DNA of 64,000 bases from Setoptus koraiensis (taxonomy: Eukaryota; Arthropoda), in NCBI GenBank assembly GCA_048013815.1, contig CM106586.1, positions 15,438,001 to 15,502,000 of the forward strand, in the 5' to 3' direction. The notes under the pieces were generated by a model. It worked only from the letters and a program-made list of their open reading frames with translations, searched no databases and had not been told where the DNA came from. Positions 34,041 through 44,817 of this stretch are shown in pieces. Position numbers and translations under genes: made by a program. Numbering within the stretch: the stretch's first letter is position 1; each line of letters opens with the position of its first letter.

Positions 34041-36065
34041 TGCGCGGACAAATGGCGACAGCAATTAGCAACTTGGATCGACAACTTTCAATAGTTATGA
34101 TTCACTTTTGTCGGTGAGTTAGCGGGACAAAAGTTCGATGTGGTCGCAGAGATATGGTTGTGCGGCGAGCATGGGCAGTCACTTATTCATACACTGTATG
34201 GTGTGTGTGTGTGCGTGCGTAATGAGGACTAGTTAGTTGTGTGTAATGGTGACATAAAGATGGCGCCCGACGCGAACAATGAGGCAATGATGATGCGACA
34301 ATTTGCTTCACTATTGTGCGACTCACTACAGTATTTCGAGTGTAAAGTTAGCTTGTTGTTTGAAGGCGCATGTATGCAATGGTACATGCAGATAGTGGTT
34401 GCCAAGCTGCCGATTGCTCGACAATGGGTCGCTTCAAGTGTGTGCGTCGTGCGTTGTTGCTAGTTGTTAGTTGAGTGACTCGGATCAAATGAAATCGAAT
34501 GAGATCGAACAGAATGCAACGATGGGCCGCGGCCACTCGCGACGAGATAACTTGTGTGTGTCGGTTGCACAGTCTCTCGCAGTGTGTGAGCGTTGACTTG
34601 ACTTGCGCTGCTGGCAGCTTGCAGCTTGCAGCTTGCGTAGCCTAGCCGCCATTTGCCGCTTCTGTGTGCAAGTGAGTGTGCGAGTGAGTGTGTGCGAGTG
34701 CGAGTGTGTGTGTGTGCGTGTGTGCAGTTCAAGTTCGCCCATTCTCGTCCATCTGCCGGCCCGGCTCGAGTGTGCGAAGTGCAACTCTTTCCCTGGGCGC
34801 TCACTCCTCATTCGATTCTTGCCAATTGTTTCCCCCTGAATTGCCCCTCCAGACATCGTGCGAGCTCACAACACATCATCTGAGGGTGCAGCAGTAAAGT
34901 TTAGCAAAATATACTTTGGTGTATGGTGCACGGCGTGCAGTGCGTGAATGTGATAAATGTAAGCGACGCGGTCACAACAATAAAAGTGTATGCGTGTCGC
35001 GCCGTTGATACAGGGCGCACGTTGCGCCAGCCACTGCTAAACGGCGCACACACTGTTCGGCGAGTACCATTCGGCGCATAGTGTCGTCGGCGTGTGTCGT
35101 TCGACGGGTTGCGACTCGCATCTCGCGAGGACTTGAAGACGCGCCAGACTACACTGGATAGATCTACACGTACAGTGTAGTAGACGGCACGCTGGTTCTT
35201 CAATCTGTCGTCTGCCTCACCGGGCTGGCGCACCGGGCTGGCGCACTGTGCTGCACAGCCAGGCACTTTGAAGCAGACGGGGCCTGTGTGCTGCTCGCGA
35301 CCAGCCTATTGCCGGCTTGTGTGTTACGTGTGCGGTCAATTGGTGACAGGTACACCGATGGGATGAAGTGCAAATTGTCGAGTCGCACAATTCATCTTGC
35401 AAAATGTTGCTGTTGCTAGGCGCTTACAGTGGCCGGATCTACAAATATTGTGCAAAGATTGAACAGATTGAAGGCGCCATGCAACTTGCACGATGCAAGT
35501 TGGCCCCAAACAGGCCGACAACAAGCAGCAGTCGGCGACCATCACGCCATTGCAGTATGCAGAACGTAGTGTACTAACAAGTGTGCCCAGTGGCACCACG
35601 GCTCGCCAACAACACACGCAATCAACCACTTTTATCCGCCGGTTTAACATTAGCTTATTCTGTGACGACTTGAGCTTGAGTCGACGCTAATTCTCAAGTT
35701 CACTACCACTGTTTATCGTCGAGAAAACTTTCATTCTATACACACACACTCTACAATGTGGAGTCACATATACAGCCCAGGCCGGCAGTGCACGCCGCTG
35801 GCTAGCCCGTGACACCGAAACGAGAGACATTCCTCATCTTAATCATTGCGATGATCCGATAAATTCTACTTAGGGGCATTGCCAATTACACAATTTCCTT
35901 TCTCCGCGTCGTTCCGCATTTGTCCGCGTTGGAGTCAGTCGGACGTCAGTGGGGCACAACAACACACTATGCACTTCACTGTCACTAATGGCACTGCCAG
36001 CAATCAGCGTCAATGTTCGCCGGCTAGCCACTTGCAACTCTACCTACCCTCACTCGGAATATAAA

Positions 36066-36126
36066 CACTGCAATACGGACACTGCAACACGGACACTACA
36101 ATACGGACACTGCAACACGGACACTG
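36066..36126. repeat. 14-bp minisatellite, about 4.3 copies
   Basis: Units cactgcaatacgga and cactgcaacacgga alternate (one has cactaca). Confidence 0.9.
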
Positions 36127-36300
36127 GAAAATAAATCTGCCCGAATACTCGCAAATTGAAAATTCATGCCAGATATTTATAGTGTCGGTGCGCAAATTTG
36201 ATCCCAGCAAAACATCAATTCTCGCCATGTTGATGGCGTGTGTGTGAGGCGCACTGAGATCGCCAGCGCGCCATTGTTTGTCGTCGCATGAGACCAACTT

Positions 36301-39300
36301 TCTATCGTCTCGGCACTAACTATTGAATAACTATATCCAGCTATATTGTAAATAACTTACAATACAGCTGGATATAATATATACAATGCTCTGGCAAAAG
36401 TTGTGAAAATAGAAAGCAAATCTCTTGGCAGTATCACACGCCAATTGTGTAACTCACAATTGCGACCAAATCACAATCACTAAATGCAATGCAAGAGGAG
36501 ACAGTGTTTATACAAGCTACAACAGGCAACCGTGACACCAGACACCGAATCGTCTTATCTTGGATTCGGTGCATCCATGCAACCAATGGCTCAACCTTTG
36601 ATAATTGTGTTAACAATAGAACAAGAATAATCAATTTAATGCGATAAATGTAATAATGACAAAAACAAAACAACAAAACAAAACATACTTGGCGACAAGA
36701 CACTCCGACGCAGCTCAACAAAGCAAATTCAATTCAATGGGGTGGCCTGGCCGGGCCAATGACGCAATCATCATAATGTCTACCAATGCCAATGTCTCCA
36801 TCTGCTGATTGAAAAGACGCTCGCTCTCTCATCACTAGATTTAATTGATTGACTTGCAGGCAGTCTTCAATGTTCTTTAATTACTCTAATTAATTCTAGC
36901 GCTAGCGCATCTCTTTTCATGCCATTCCACAACCATGGAAGCGCCGTCCCTCAATCAACTTCAAAGGCATGCACTACTGACGCGACAGATGAACCTGTTC
37001 ACTATAAACTATGACATTTTTTTGTCGCTATTGGTGCACAAACACAACTCACAATTGATAATAATGGTATATGTCTGGTTATTTTATTGTTCACATAACA
37101 ACGTTCTGCCGCCGTAACCACATACATTACTAATTCTACTACTACAACAACTACTACTACTGCCACTACTACTGCAACCATTGCTACTGCTGCTGCTACT
37201 TTCCACAATTACTTTTATTAATTCAACTATAACACAAGCAGGAATTAATTTGATACTCGGAAATTGAAAACGCTTCTTCATTGTTGTTACAGTAGCCGTC
37301 GTTTTTATATCATATATAACACAAGCCTTAGATAATGCCACAAAGTAAAATAAATTAGATAACGACTCGAGCACGGTTCGGGGTTCTGTGTTTGTGTGTT
37401 GCTTCAGAAATTAGTAAGTGTACCAAATGGCAGAACAAATGGATTGATTGAATGGTCGCTGGTCATAGTCGTTATCCAAGTGAAAGCAAACACCCTTAGC
37501 CTGACTGACTGACTGCCTGCGTCTATGGGACATTCATCCGAGTTCGATAGTAAGAAAGAAAGAGAGTGAGAGTGAGATCTTGCAACCAACCGAAAGTAGC
37601 TTGGACAAAGTGCAGAACATGAAACAAAAGAATTAAGGTGAGTGCTTTGTTGAATTCCGATCTCATCAAAACATCGCACATATGGATAGAAGAAAGGAGA
37701 GGGACAGAGAGAGGATATGGCTTTTATAAACAAATGGTAAAGAGAGTTAGACACATTACACAAGTGCAATAGGTTATAAATCTAGGCCAAACAACTAATG
37801 TAATGCATTTAGCCATCATTCACTATGCCATGAGGAGAGGGGGAGAAAGTTGCACAACATAACAAAAGCATGTGGTCTTCATCACAAACAACTACTAATC
37901 GTCGATACTCATAAATTAGTGCGAAGCCTCAAATAATTAATTTCTATCGGCTCTTTATTGAATTGGTATTCTAACACGATAGACAGATAGATACAAAAAA
38001 TAGAGTGATTGAATGACAAATTTGTGCAATAATAACAAAATAGATAACTATAGCAATTAGTGCTACGTACACTAATTGATCATTGTTAATGAATCATGAC
38101 GATGATAATGATGATGACGACTCACGAAGTGATTGAGCCAACATTGACAACAATGCCTTTATAATTCAACCACAGAAAAACATGAACTTTTGTTCTGCTT
38201 CTTCTTATTACATATACCATCTGCGCAGTCATATCACTTTTATATAAATAAATAAAGATATAAAAAGAATTCATTCATAATGGAGAGCATCATCATCATC
38301 GTAGTGATTTGACTTCACTACATTTCACTTCGGTCGGCTCAACTCGACAAAACTAAATACACAAGTACACTCTAGTATAACACGAGCATTAGAGAATCTC
38401 ACCACAGTTCGTTTTACTTCTTTGTTGTTGTTATTGCGTTCATCATAGAAGCAATTAATTAATTAATTAATGGACGGATAGACGAATGGTAGTAGTTGGC
38501 GCCGACAAGACAGATAGTTGGCGTGCAGTAGTAATTAAGTTTAGTAGTCGTCACTTATAGCAGTCCTGTTAAACGACAAATGCATCATTTGCAGGCAACG
38601 AGGCAATTTGGTTGTTGGATTTTTGTTGATGACATGCAGACACATCACAGAAATACACTAATACTAATATGACTATTCACTTGAGCGTGTATGGGCGACA
38701 GGGGAGAGACAGAAAAAAGATAAACACAGCAACACTGACAAATATATACAATCAACTAGATCTCATTTTGTTGATAGATTAAATCAGGAGAAATATACAA
38801 TATAAAAGCCAAACAGCCTAACAATAATGTAATGAATTCGCGAATGATGACCATGTGGAAAGATAATCGACTTTAAGCGTCGACGGCCCCATGTGCACGT
38901 TAAGTGCATTATTTTACTTTAATTGCTTCTCTCTGCTCCTCTCGAGCTGGAAGCCAATCAACAAAATTGATGTTGGCAAACTCATTATAATTATTGTTGT
39001 CATTATTATTACTACTAATATGCAAGACAAAACATCGCCCGGCCACACTAGTTTAGTGATGGTGACGAGGCTATATGAGGGGCCCCAAAACAGATAAAAA
39101 AGATCGTTTGCGTGTATAGAGTGACGAATGAGTATCACTCGAATGAGTGGGTCCTTGATAGTTTATAACTTGGAATGCCGTGAATAGGACGAATAATTCA
39201 GTCGACTTGCATCGATTATTACTATTACTTATTTGCTGGTTGCTAGTTGCTGGTTACTAGTTGGTTTATATTGCACGTATTGCACCATGTATGAAGCACG

Positions 39301-40585
39301 TTAATGCTTGAAGCAATCTATTTGTGGACTTGATTGTGATCGCCGATCAGTGATCACTGATCGTGGCAGCATTGATTATGTTAGTGAGTAAAAAAGTGTT
39401 TCATTTCCACAATCATTGGTCGGTTTATTGATTGGTCACAAGAGATAAAGATTGCGATGGCATCAACTTATCAGGCTTAAGAGTAAAACGTTATCTGAGT
39501 TAGTGATGTGTAGCCACTATGTTATATAGTGATAGTCAAATATCTAAATGTATCGCGGACACAATTGGGTTAGTACTCGAACAAACAATCATGTCATCAG
39601 CGTCATTATCATGATTTCATGTCCATCGATCGATGGGCATGAGTGATACTCAGATCGGTTATTGCTACCAACAGCAACTATGCCTATCACAATGAGCTCC
39701 ATCATTAATATTTCGAGTATTGGCTGTTAGTTCTTCTTGCTTAATGCAATGATATTCTGATTCCATCACAACAAATACCCGTACCACTCTACCAAGGGTA
39801 GTTGATAGTATATCACACTACCGAGCAACAATACACATGAGATATAGCACATTAACTATTATACAAGCTATTGAATGAGTTATATAACTACTGCTATCGT
39901 CTCAATAATAACTATCAAGCAACAGAGAGAATTAGGATTAACAAGAATGGATTGCACACGAGAGAAAGAGAGGGAGAGAGCGCTTGGAAATAATAAAAAG
40001 AAAGAGGCAGCAACTCCAAGAGATGGGATAGTCACTAAGGGGGGATCTTGTGATGTCGTTTTTATAATATATGTGTTCTATTTAATGTCCATGTGCATGA
40101 CTGAGTTTTTACTTTCGCTGATAGTGATCGCTACTTTTCACGCGCTCCGCCACGTCAACTAAAAAACTAATCATGCTTTGCTACTCATTTGTCAGTAGTT
40201 GTTGCACGTGCAAACGATTGTAGCTAACTGATAAAAAGATTTAAAGGATAGAGATCCGATGCCGATACAGTAGAGATGGCCATCAAGAATGATCGCAACT
40301 GCCTTCGAGAGTCCAAGTTTCAATAAGGATTATGCTCATTCGCGCGTTCAATATCATTCGCAAAAACTACAACGCGATCGCAACGTTCAATCTCTTGGAT
40401 CCAGTACACATCTATACAACATAGTCCCAATACGTGATTCTACGAGGCAAATGTAAACTTTCCTAGTTATCGGAAGTTCTTTAATTAACCATGACACTGC
40501 AAGTTTATTATTGACTGAAATTGGGTTCTATCAGTAAAAAAATATACAATATATATATATATATATATATATTAAATGACGAACT
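36301..40585. other. Gene-free AT-rich stretch of 4.3 kb
   Basis: I see no conserved protein. Features are a CTA/CTG-type trinucleotide run at about 37135-37200, a purine-rich patch at about 37553-37575 and an (AT)n run at about 40547-40573. ATG-initiated frames are short and domain-free. Confidence 0.5.
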
Positions 40586-41319
40586 GTCTAAAATTCAGTA
40601 TGTGACAGCCACACAAGGAGGGCCCAACTTGTAATTATATATCAAACAACTATCTGTGACATTTGTTATCTAGATGTATTGTTTATGTGACTTTCCGACT
40701 TGAAGTTGTCACTACTTCGTTAGTACGTTTACTTGTAGTTGCAGTCAAACCCGGCCTGGCTGTCTTGTTAGTGAAGTTGATATTCCTGCTTTTGTTGCCG
40801 TTGATTGTGATTTATGAAGAAAAAATATCTACTCAATGAAGTGTTTGCGTTGTTGTGCCATACGACGATGCTATTAGACATTTCTACGAATTTTAAGTGA
40901 TTTTTCGCGACTGTTGTGACAATTATTACAATGATGTTAGTTCTATTAGTTGGTTCGCTCAATTTAATAGATTACAAGAGGCATGGAGAGATGTGTCTGC
41001 GAAATAGTTATATTCTGCAGTCGTCATTTATCTTGCTTGATCATTTTTATCGCACTAAATTTATACACACGGCGTAGCATTATTTCTCATTATAATAGTA
41101 GTAGAGATAATATTGTTGCATTATTATCGATGATAATAATATTAATAATGTAATATTAACACACAATCAACACTAACTCTGTATTGTTATCGCTGCTAAC
41201 ATCATCAATGCTCCAATGATATTAGCAATTTTGACTAGTTGATACAAGCGAGCGTCTGCAATACAGTACTTGTATGTGTACAAACGAGTCATCAATATAT
41301 CAACAATATGTTTATTACA
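40586..41319 (+). repeat. Dispersed direct duplication, copy B
   Basis: Partner of 32315-33065. Its right end (tttattaca, 41311-41319) contains the minus-strand AATAAA that is the best poly(A) signal for syntaxin-18, whose stop is at 41402. Copy B is therefore the immediate 3' flank of that gene. Confidence 0.9.
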
Positions 41320-41401
41320 CATGATAACAAACAGTAATAATAAATCAACTCATCAGTATAAGGTAACATGTCTCTGAAAAATTATTAGGTTTCTTTTCCC
41401 C

Positions 41402-42376
41402 CTACGCATTATACCAATCTAGAAATAAAATTGTAAGTCCAAGCGTAATGATATAGAATAGAAAGAAGGCTCGGGTGCTGGCATTCTTCATCATGGCATC
41501 TCGGATGAGTTCATTACCCTCACGAACGTTCTCACTCGATCTTATAGCAGTGTCGTGCAATCTACTTAATTCAACGTCTTGCTCCATGACTTTTTCAGTG
41601 AACAATTGCTGTAATTTTGCAATCTGAACCACTTTGCTTCCTATGGTTTTTATCTCATCCACTACTGACAATAGTTCATCGTGGATAGCAGAATTTTCCT
41701 CTTGAAGCTGTACCTGTGTCAATGTTAGATTCATCTCCTGTGAGGGGGTCTCTTCGTATGTGGAAAGTTGATTGAAATCATCAGATCGGACTTGTGGACG
41801 TCCCAAAAAAGAATCAGTATTCTCGGTAATGGACGATGATAATGAAGCGTACGACTTGTCGTCTAGTTTTTCCTCCTCGGACATAGCCTTATAGTCTATG
41901 GTTTCCTTTTTGACTGAAATTTGTTCAAGTCTATCCATTTGTTGTCTCTCAATGAGACGTTTCACCCTTAATGTCCTCAATTCACTATAGCATCTTACAA
42001 AATCGTTCAAATGCCTCATCACCAATTCCACGATCGCCACCCTGTGATTGATCATCTGGTTGGAATTTGTAAATTTCGTCACCTCTGCTTGTAATAGATT
42101 TAGTTTTTTGTTACATACTTGTATGAATGTCTCTACATCATTTTCTAACTGCTCCCGAGATGAGTCACTCATGGTTTTCCCTGGTAGACATGAGTAGATG
42201 CCTAAATAATCTTCGGCCCGTTTGACAAGATGACACCGCATTTTTGTCATCATGGTAACTACACTGGTAGCTACAGAATTAAATTCACTGCCATTATTGA
42301 ATGATGTGGGTCTTCTCGAGGATGTAGATTCTTGATGGCCCTTAGTTAATTGAATAAATAGAGCCGTCTGGTCCAT
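41402..42376 (-). CDS. STX18: Syntaxin-18 (Qa-SNARE of the ER)
   Basis: 324 residues, single exon, close to vertebrate STX18 (335). Qa-SNARE of the ER that works with Sec20/BNIP1, USE1 and Sec22 in Golgi-to-ER retrograde fusion. The N-terminal helical region carries the family strings ELRTLRVKRLIERQQ and KRAEDYLGIYS. The SNARE helix spans about residues 215-285 (QLQEENSAIHDELLSVVDEI through FTEKVMEQDVELSRLHD). The likely zero-layer Gln lies in VMEQDVEL. The C-terminal tail anchor is about residues 301-320, ending ILFLDWYNA like the vertebrate ILFLDWYDS-type end. It is divergent from the DNAJC16-like gene, with about 430 bases between starts. Confidence 0.94.
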   Translation of the reverse strand: MDQTALFIQLTKGHQESTSSRRPTSFNNGSEFNSVATSVVTMMTKMRCHLVKRAEDYLGIYSCLPGKTMSDSSREQLENDVETFIQVCNKKLNLLQAEVTKFTNSNQMINHRVAIVELVMRHLNDFVRCYSELRTLRVKRLIERQQMDRLEQISVKKETIDYKAMSEEEKLDDKSYASLSSSITENTDSFLGRPQVRSDDFNQLSTYEETPSQEMNLTLTQVQLQEENSAIHDELLSVVDEIKTIGSKVVQIAKLQQLFTEKVMEQDVELSRLHDTAIRSSENVREGNELIRDAMMKNASTRAFFLFYIITLGLTILFLDWYNA

Positions 42377-42805
42377 GTTTCTTCATACAGAATAAATGAT
42401 GCAAACAGATTATCCTCATGGAAACAATATTACTGTAATAAGCACATTCGAATCCATTCGAATACGAACGGTTTCAAAAGCGAAAGCTTCAAAATCGAGT
42501 TTTCCAATGCAAGAATAGTAAACATCTGATCGCGTATTGTTGCCAAATGTTGTTTGCAATGACGTAACACGTTGTCCGCGCTTTTTGAACTATGCGCTTG
42601 TCAGTTTTAGAGCATGCGTTATTCAATTTATGGCCCATAGTTGACCCAATTTTGGGGCCCCATTCTAACGGAGCCCAACCAATCCGTTTTCATAATGAGA
42701 AACGAATCTAGTCGCAAAATCATATTTAACATTTATTATCATCACTATTAATACTATTATTACAATTATTATTCTCACATAGTTATATTTAACCAAATAG
42801 CTGAT
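42377..42805. promoter_or_regulatory. Shared upstream region of two divergent genes
   Basis: 429 bases between the syntaxin-18 start and the DNAJC16-like start. A GC-rich core at about 42560-42680 (including ttttggggccccat) lies between AT-rich flanks. It is a plausible bidirectional promoter; no TATA box stands out. The frame of the plus gene stays open back to a TAA at 42749, and acceptor-like AGs occur at 42779-42780 and 42799-42800, so an upstream exon cannot be excluded. Confidence 0.4.
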
Positions 42806-43654
42806 ATGCGTATCGTACAGAGAAATTCCACTACTACCTTGATAAATAATTTCAGCATGACTGACCACAACTCCACGGCTCTCATTCTGCTGACAGATGA
42901 GCTGAAGCCTTGTCTATTGTTCCGCATGGCAAAACGGCTGGCCCTCATTTCCGACAACATACTGGATTATCTTGAGAGCCGTCTCACCGAAAATACTGCC
43001 ACTTCAATTGCGTCACTCAGCATCCTGATAATAGTTATTTCAATAGTGTGTTGCTTCATTGCTGGCCTCATGAGAGAAGAAGAGAAAAGACTAAAGGAAC
43101 AGTATAAAAGATTAGGCGAAAGGATTAACACCTCTCTCGGTATAGCTGGTAACCGGTCTGGCCTACATAGAGTATCCGAGAATCGTCTTATAGTACACGA
43201 ATTGAGACGGGAAACGTATTTTGGTTTAATTAGGTTATCAAAACCTGGATGCCGCACAATAGTTTTGTTATGCGACACACAATCAAGGTTGAAATTATTA
43301 CCAAAATTCTACGCTTGCGTCTATCCATACAGAAGAAATAAGACTCTCTCATTCGCCTTCCTTCTCATAGAAAAAAATATTGAATGGTATAAGGAACTAC
43401 TAAGACTGGCCCTAAATGAAAAACGTGAATTGCATATCAACCCTAAGAACTGTACTGGCACTATTTTAGCCCTTAGCGGATTTAAGAAATATTTTTGCGT
43501 TTACCATGCTAGCGACTCGCGATTCGACCCGGAAGAGCCTGAAGTTTTGTTGGAGGAATCTCTATTAGACGATTTATCATGCTGGCTTGAGAAACTATTC
43601 GCTGGTAAACCTAGCCGATATCATGTCAAATATTGGCCTGATCATATGAAGTGA
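42806..43654 (+). CDS. DNAJC16: DNAJC16 C-terminal-like membrane protein lacking the J and thioredoxin domains
   Basis: 282 residues (265 if the better-placed Met at 42857 is used). From about residue 120 the sequence follows the C-terminal region of DNAJC16: LIVHELRRETYFGLIRLSKP, IVLLCDTQSRLKLLPKFYA, IEWYKELLRLAL, NCTGTILALSGFKKYFCVY, and the very end LEKLFAGKPSRYHVKYWPDHMK-like (vertebrate form ends in LQRFYIPSWPELD). One transmembrane helix at about residues 68-92 precedes it. Vertebrate DNAJC16 is about 780 residues, an ER J-protein with thioredoxin-like domains. No HPD J-domain or CxxC-type domain is found upstream on this strand in the window. Either the front half is lost or encoded elsewhere, or it sits in unrecognised upstream exons. 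Confidence 0.75.
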   Translation: MRIVQRNSTTTLINNFSMTDHNSTALILLTDELKPCLLFRMAKRLALISDNILDYLESRLTENTATSIASLSILIIVISIVCCFIAGLMREEEKRLKEQYKRLGERINTSLGIAGNRSGLHRVSENRLIVHELRRETYFGLIRLSKPGCRTIVLLCDTQSRLKLLPKFYACVYPYRRNKTLSFAFLLIEKNIEWYKELLRLALNEKRELHINPKNCTGTILALSGFKKYFCVYHASDSRFDPEEPEVLLEESLLDDLSCWLEKLFAGKPSRYHVKYWPDHMK

Positions 43655-43685
43655 ATTGATTACAATATTACTTTTTATTACAGCG

Positions 43686-44204
43686 TTAAACGTCCTGAGC
43701 TCTTACAGGGTGAGGAAGAGGCTTGATAGACCTCTTATGAACGTCCTTAGTCAAGGCTTTTCGCATATCGTATGCATCTTCATCGGGATCCCCGGAATAA
43801 TAATCAATGACCCTCCGATAAACACTATATCCGAGCCTCTCATACATGGCCACGGCAACACTGTTCGATTGACGAACAAACAAGTCTACAAAGTATGCTT
43901 GCTTGTGGTCCGAGGTGTTTTCAAATTCATTCATTAATTTGGCAGCCAGATTATTGCGTCGGTAAATAGTTGCAACACTCAAAGCCGTCACATGACCGTG
44001 CCAATTTTCCGCGTGGCCCTCTATTTTGGCCATTATATACGCCATCATTTCCCCATTTGCGTTAGTGCATGCGATGAAACAATCAGGCCACCTCTCTAGG
44101 TATTGTAGGTAAAATGTCAATCCATATGTCTCTGTCAGTGGGTCCAGATTGATTTCATTGAGATGAAAGAGATCGTTGCAAGTGAATGGTCTAATATTAG
44201 TCAT
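43686..44204 (-). CDS. NAA20: NAA20: catalytic subunit of N-terminal acetyltransferase NatB
   Basis: 172 residues starting MTNIRPFTCNDLFHLNEINL, aligned to the family start MTTLRAFTCDDLF. An upstream in-frame ATG at 44222 would add six residues and is less likely. NatB acetylates nascent Met-Asp/Glu/Asn/Gln N-termini together with NAA25 on the ribosome. GNAT fold: NLDPLTETYGL, then ENWHGHVTALSV, then the acetyl-CoA loop, then FVDLFVRQSNSVAVAMYERLGY, and the diagnostic tail DEDAYDMRKAL followed by PLPHPV. In the acetyl-CoA motif RxxGxA the glycine is Asn here (RRNNLA). Its AATAAA (minus, 43674-43679) lies inside the 31-base gap to the convergent DNAJC16-like stop. Confidence 0.95.
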   Translation of the reverse strand: MTNIRPFTCNDLFHLNEINLDPLTETYGLTFYLQYLERWPDCFIACTNANGEMMAYIMAKIEGHAENWHGHVTALSVATIYRRNNLAAKLMNEFENTSDHKQAYFVDLFVRQSNSVAVAMYERLGYSVYRRVIDYYSGDPDEDAYDMRKALTKDVHKRSIKPLPHPVRAQDV

Positions 44205-44817
44205 GGTGACAATTTTATACAATTATAATTTAATAAATATATATATATATGCATACATATACATATATATATATATGTATATATACAGTGTAATACTAAT
44301 ACAGTGTAGTAGTGAAAATGATAATATTTTTGTTGTCCCAAAGCTTCTCTGCATTCGTACCGGGTTCGAATGATTTGCTCGACCATGGCCAATTGTGCAT
44401 AGGCCTACGCGCACTAACATGTGCGACGCCCCGATACCCGCACATGAGGCATCTGCCACGCCCCTGTCACACCTTTTTTACGCCCGCACACATGAATCTG
44501 TTTCAATATGTACTGTTTATCCGGATATAGAGACTGTTTACTAGAGGTGAGGCGACTGAAAACAAAGGTGCAGAAGTGGCTTTAACTTATAACTATTTAT
44601 TGTAAAAAAGGTACAGGACAAGGTCTCGTCTATGCGGACGGAAAAGTGGTTAATTGTCTCTCGGAGCACTATAATATAGATGCTATACTTGGAACAATGC
44701 GCTTGGAACATGATTTCGAAATTGTTCTTCAACAAGCAACAACATCTTTTGTGTATGGAAATTATCATCATCACTTTGAGTGTCATGATGCGATGATCAT
44801 AATTGTATGTAAGCAAA
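44205..44817. other. Intergenic; AT microsatellite and no gene
   Basis: An (AT)n-rich block at 44235-44285 adjoins the NAA20 start. The rest holds the 3' flank of the SLC7 gene. A cgggttcgaat string at 44361 looks like a tRNA T-loop but has no matching stems. Confidence 0.5.

Larger units (their letters stand above)
33801..36300. other. Second GC-rich, minisatellite-bearing block
   Basis: Composition changes sharply from AT-rich to GC-rich, with simple tandem repeats and strand skew: GT-rich at 33.8-34.8 kb, more AC-rich at 35.7-36.3 kb. Overlapping open frames on both strands come from this composition and have no recognisable domain. It resembles 1-4.7 kb. It could be a CpG-rich promoter or first-exon region of the minus-strand LIM-only gene or of an unseen gene; unproven. 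Confidence 0.45.

Noticed and set aside
34348-35650. Many overlapping frames of 60-120 codons in the GC-rich block
   Set aside because: Expected by chance in GC-rich repetitive DNA; frames on both strands overlap and none has a recognisable domain.
42665-43278. Minus-strand frames within the DNAJC16-like gene
   Set aside because: Antisense shadows.
44341-44400. tRNA-like cgggttcgaat box
   Set aside because: No acceptor, D or anticodon stem can be drawn around it.
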